NCBI RefSeq assembly: GCF_900156405.1
Contig: NZ_FTNN01000003.1
Location: forward strand, 186,001-250,000
DNA length: 64,000 bases
Reading direction: 5' to 3'
Origin: Shewanella morhuae
GTDB lineage: Bacteria > Pseudomonadota > Gammaproteobacteria > Enterobacterales > Shewanellaceae
Positions within the stretch are counted from its first letter, which is position 1. Each line of letters begins with the position of its first letter. The position numbers were made by a program, and so were the translations under genes. The notes below the pieces were generated by a model. That model saw only the letters and a list, made by a program, of their open reading frames with translations. It did no database searches and was not told the origin of the DNA. Positions 63,419 to 64,000 of this stretch are shown piece by piece.

Positions 63419-64000
63419 ATGAAAACGAAATTTTGGTGGCGTTTTTTACCTCGAAGCGCGTTTAGTCAAACCGTAATGCTGATTGGTTGCTTACTTTTGA
63501 TTAATCAGTTGGTGTCTTACATCACAGTGGCGGTCTATGTACTCAAGCCTAGCTACCAGCAAATCAATCAACTTATCGCTCGCCAAGTCAAACTGCTGTT
63601 TGTCGACGGTATCGATATTGGCCGCGAACACTTAACTATAGTCGATGCCCTTAATGCCAAAGTACGTGACGACGGCATGAAGATTTATAATCAACAGCAA
63701 GCACGTGAAGCTGGCATTGATCAAGCGACTTATTATGGTTTTTGGTCATCACAGATGTCTGAATATCTGGGTGGCGATGCCGAGGTACGCGTTACCCACG
63801 GCAAAGTACTACAAATTTGGATCCGCCCACCGCAAGCACCTTCAATCTGGATAAAAGTGCCACTTATCGGCCAGAATGTATCAGATCTTTCGCCGCTCAC
63901 TCTTTATTTACTGGTGATTGGTGCGCTAAGCGTCGCGGGCGGTTGGTGGTTTGCACGCCAGCAAAATCGTCCACTTAGACGACTACAAAAAGCGGCTATC
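63419..64000 (+). CDS. envZ: EnvZ, osmosensor histidine kinase, 3' end cut by window edge
   Basis: This is the sensor kinase for OmpR. The first 194 codons are visible and stay open to the window edge. The product starts MKTKFWWRFLPRSAFSQTV, matching the EnvZ type. A first membrane helix (about 18-42), a periplasmic domain and a second helix (about 162-180, LTLYLLVIGALSVAGGWWFA) are seen, and the sequence stops at the beginning of HAMP (RQQNRPLRRLQKAA). A GTG five codons upstream is an alternative start; neither has an obvious ribosome site, so translation may be coupled to ompR. Confidence 0.93.
   Translation, partial: MKTKFWWRFLPRSAFSQTVMLIGCLLLINQLVSYITVAVYVLKPSYQQINQLIARQVKLLFVDGIDIGREHLTIVDALNAKVRDDGMKIYNQQQAREAGIDQATYYGFWSSQMSEYLGGDAEVRVTHGKVLQIWIRPPQAPSIWIKVPLIGQNVSDLSPLTLYLLVIGALSVAGGWWFARQQNRPLRRLQKAAI

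Noticed and set aside
1..64000. CRISPR arrays, prophage, insertion sequences, tRNA or rRNA genes
   Set aside because: I saw no spaced direct repeats, integrases, transposases or RNA-gene signatures anywhere in the window.

Overview
This window is a stretch of chromosome from a gammaproteobacterium of the genus Shewanella. The main grounds are a tetraheme NapC/NirT protein that closely matches Shewanella CymA, a lexA-sulA-cox gene order, nrfBCD-like genes, and the conserved rpoH-ftsX-ftsE-ftsY / rsmD-yhhL block. The sequence does not fix the species. I see no rRNA, tRNA, insertion sequence, prophage or CRISPR array. Nearly all of the window reads as core chromosome.

Layout. 1-7.8 kb: the start of a chemotaxis receptor (cut by the left edge), several small membrane or secreted proteins of unknown role, a Sel1-repeat protein, a TerB-like protein, and a YjeH-type amino-acid exporter divergent from an Lrp/AsnC regulator. 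8-12.1 kb: a respiratory module (NrfB-like pentaheme cytochrome, NrfC-like ferredoxin, NrfD-like quinol oxidase subunit) with a small unknown membrane protein and a divergent LysR regulator across an AT-rich, palindrome-rich gap. 12.2-17.3 kb: menaquinone genes menD-menH-menC-menE. 17.4-23 kb: rpoH, ftsX, ftsE, ftsY on one strand and rsmD, yhhL on the other. 23.1-29.9 kb: cymA, then a copper/silver efflux locus (Cys/His-rich secreted protein, small HMBD protein, CusB-like adaptor, CusA-like pump). 30.1-35.1 kb: a secreted RNase T2, an aromatic amino-acid permease and PlsB. 35.2-36.3 kb: lexA-sulA behind two SOS boxes. 36.7-45.5 kb: a complete aa3/caa3-type cytochrome c oxidase operon with its heme A, copper and SURF1 assembly factors. 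45.5-53.2 kb: polysaccharide deacetylase, MATE transporter, NfuA, ComF, BioH, a Gln-rich protein and an LtaS-like membrane phosphotransferase. 53.4-64 kb: Tex, GreB, a REC-GGDEF diguanylate cyclase translationally coupled to a very large CHASE/PAS hybrid histidine kinase, then ompR and the start of envZ.

How the genes fit together. Menaquinone made by the men genes is the electron donor to CymA and probably to the NrfD-like subunit, so the first half of the window links quinone synthesis to anaerobic respiration. The cox operon is the aerobic counterpart. Candidate CRP and FNR/EtrA-type sites lie upstream of cymA, the nrf-like genes and the cox operon, consistent with shared redox/carbon control. 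The best candidates for something undescribed are the structured gap at 7833-7951, the paired perfect palindromes at 10914-10985, the seven copies of ACTAAAGCTT, and the nrfBCD-like module, which has no catalytic subunit in the window. None is proven to be a new system. Start sites were moved from the longest ORF to a downstream codon where a Shine-Dalgarno sequence, a signal peptide or an operon overlap favoured it.
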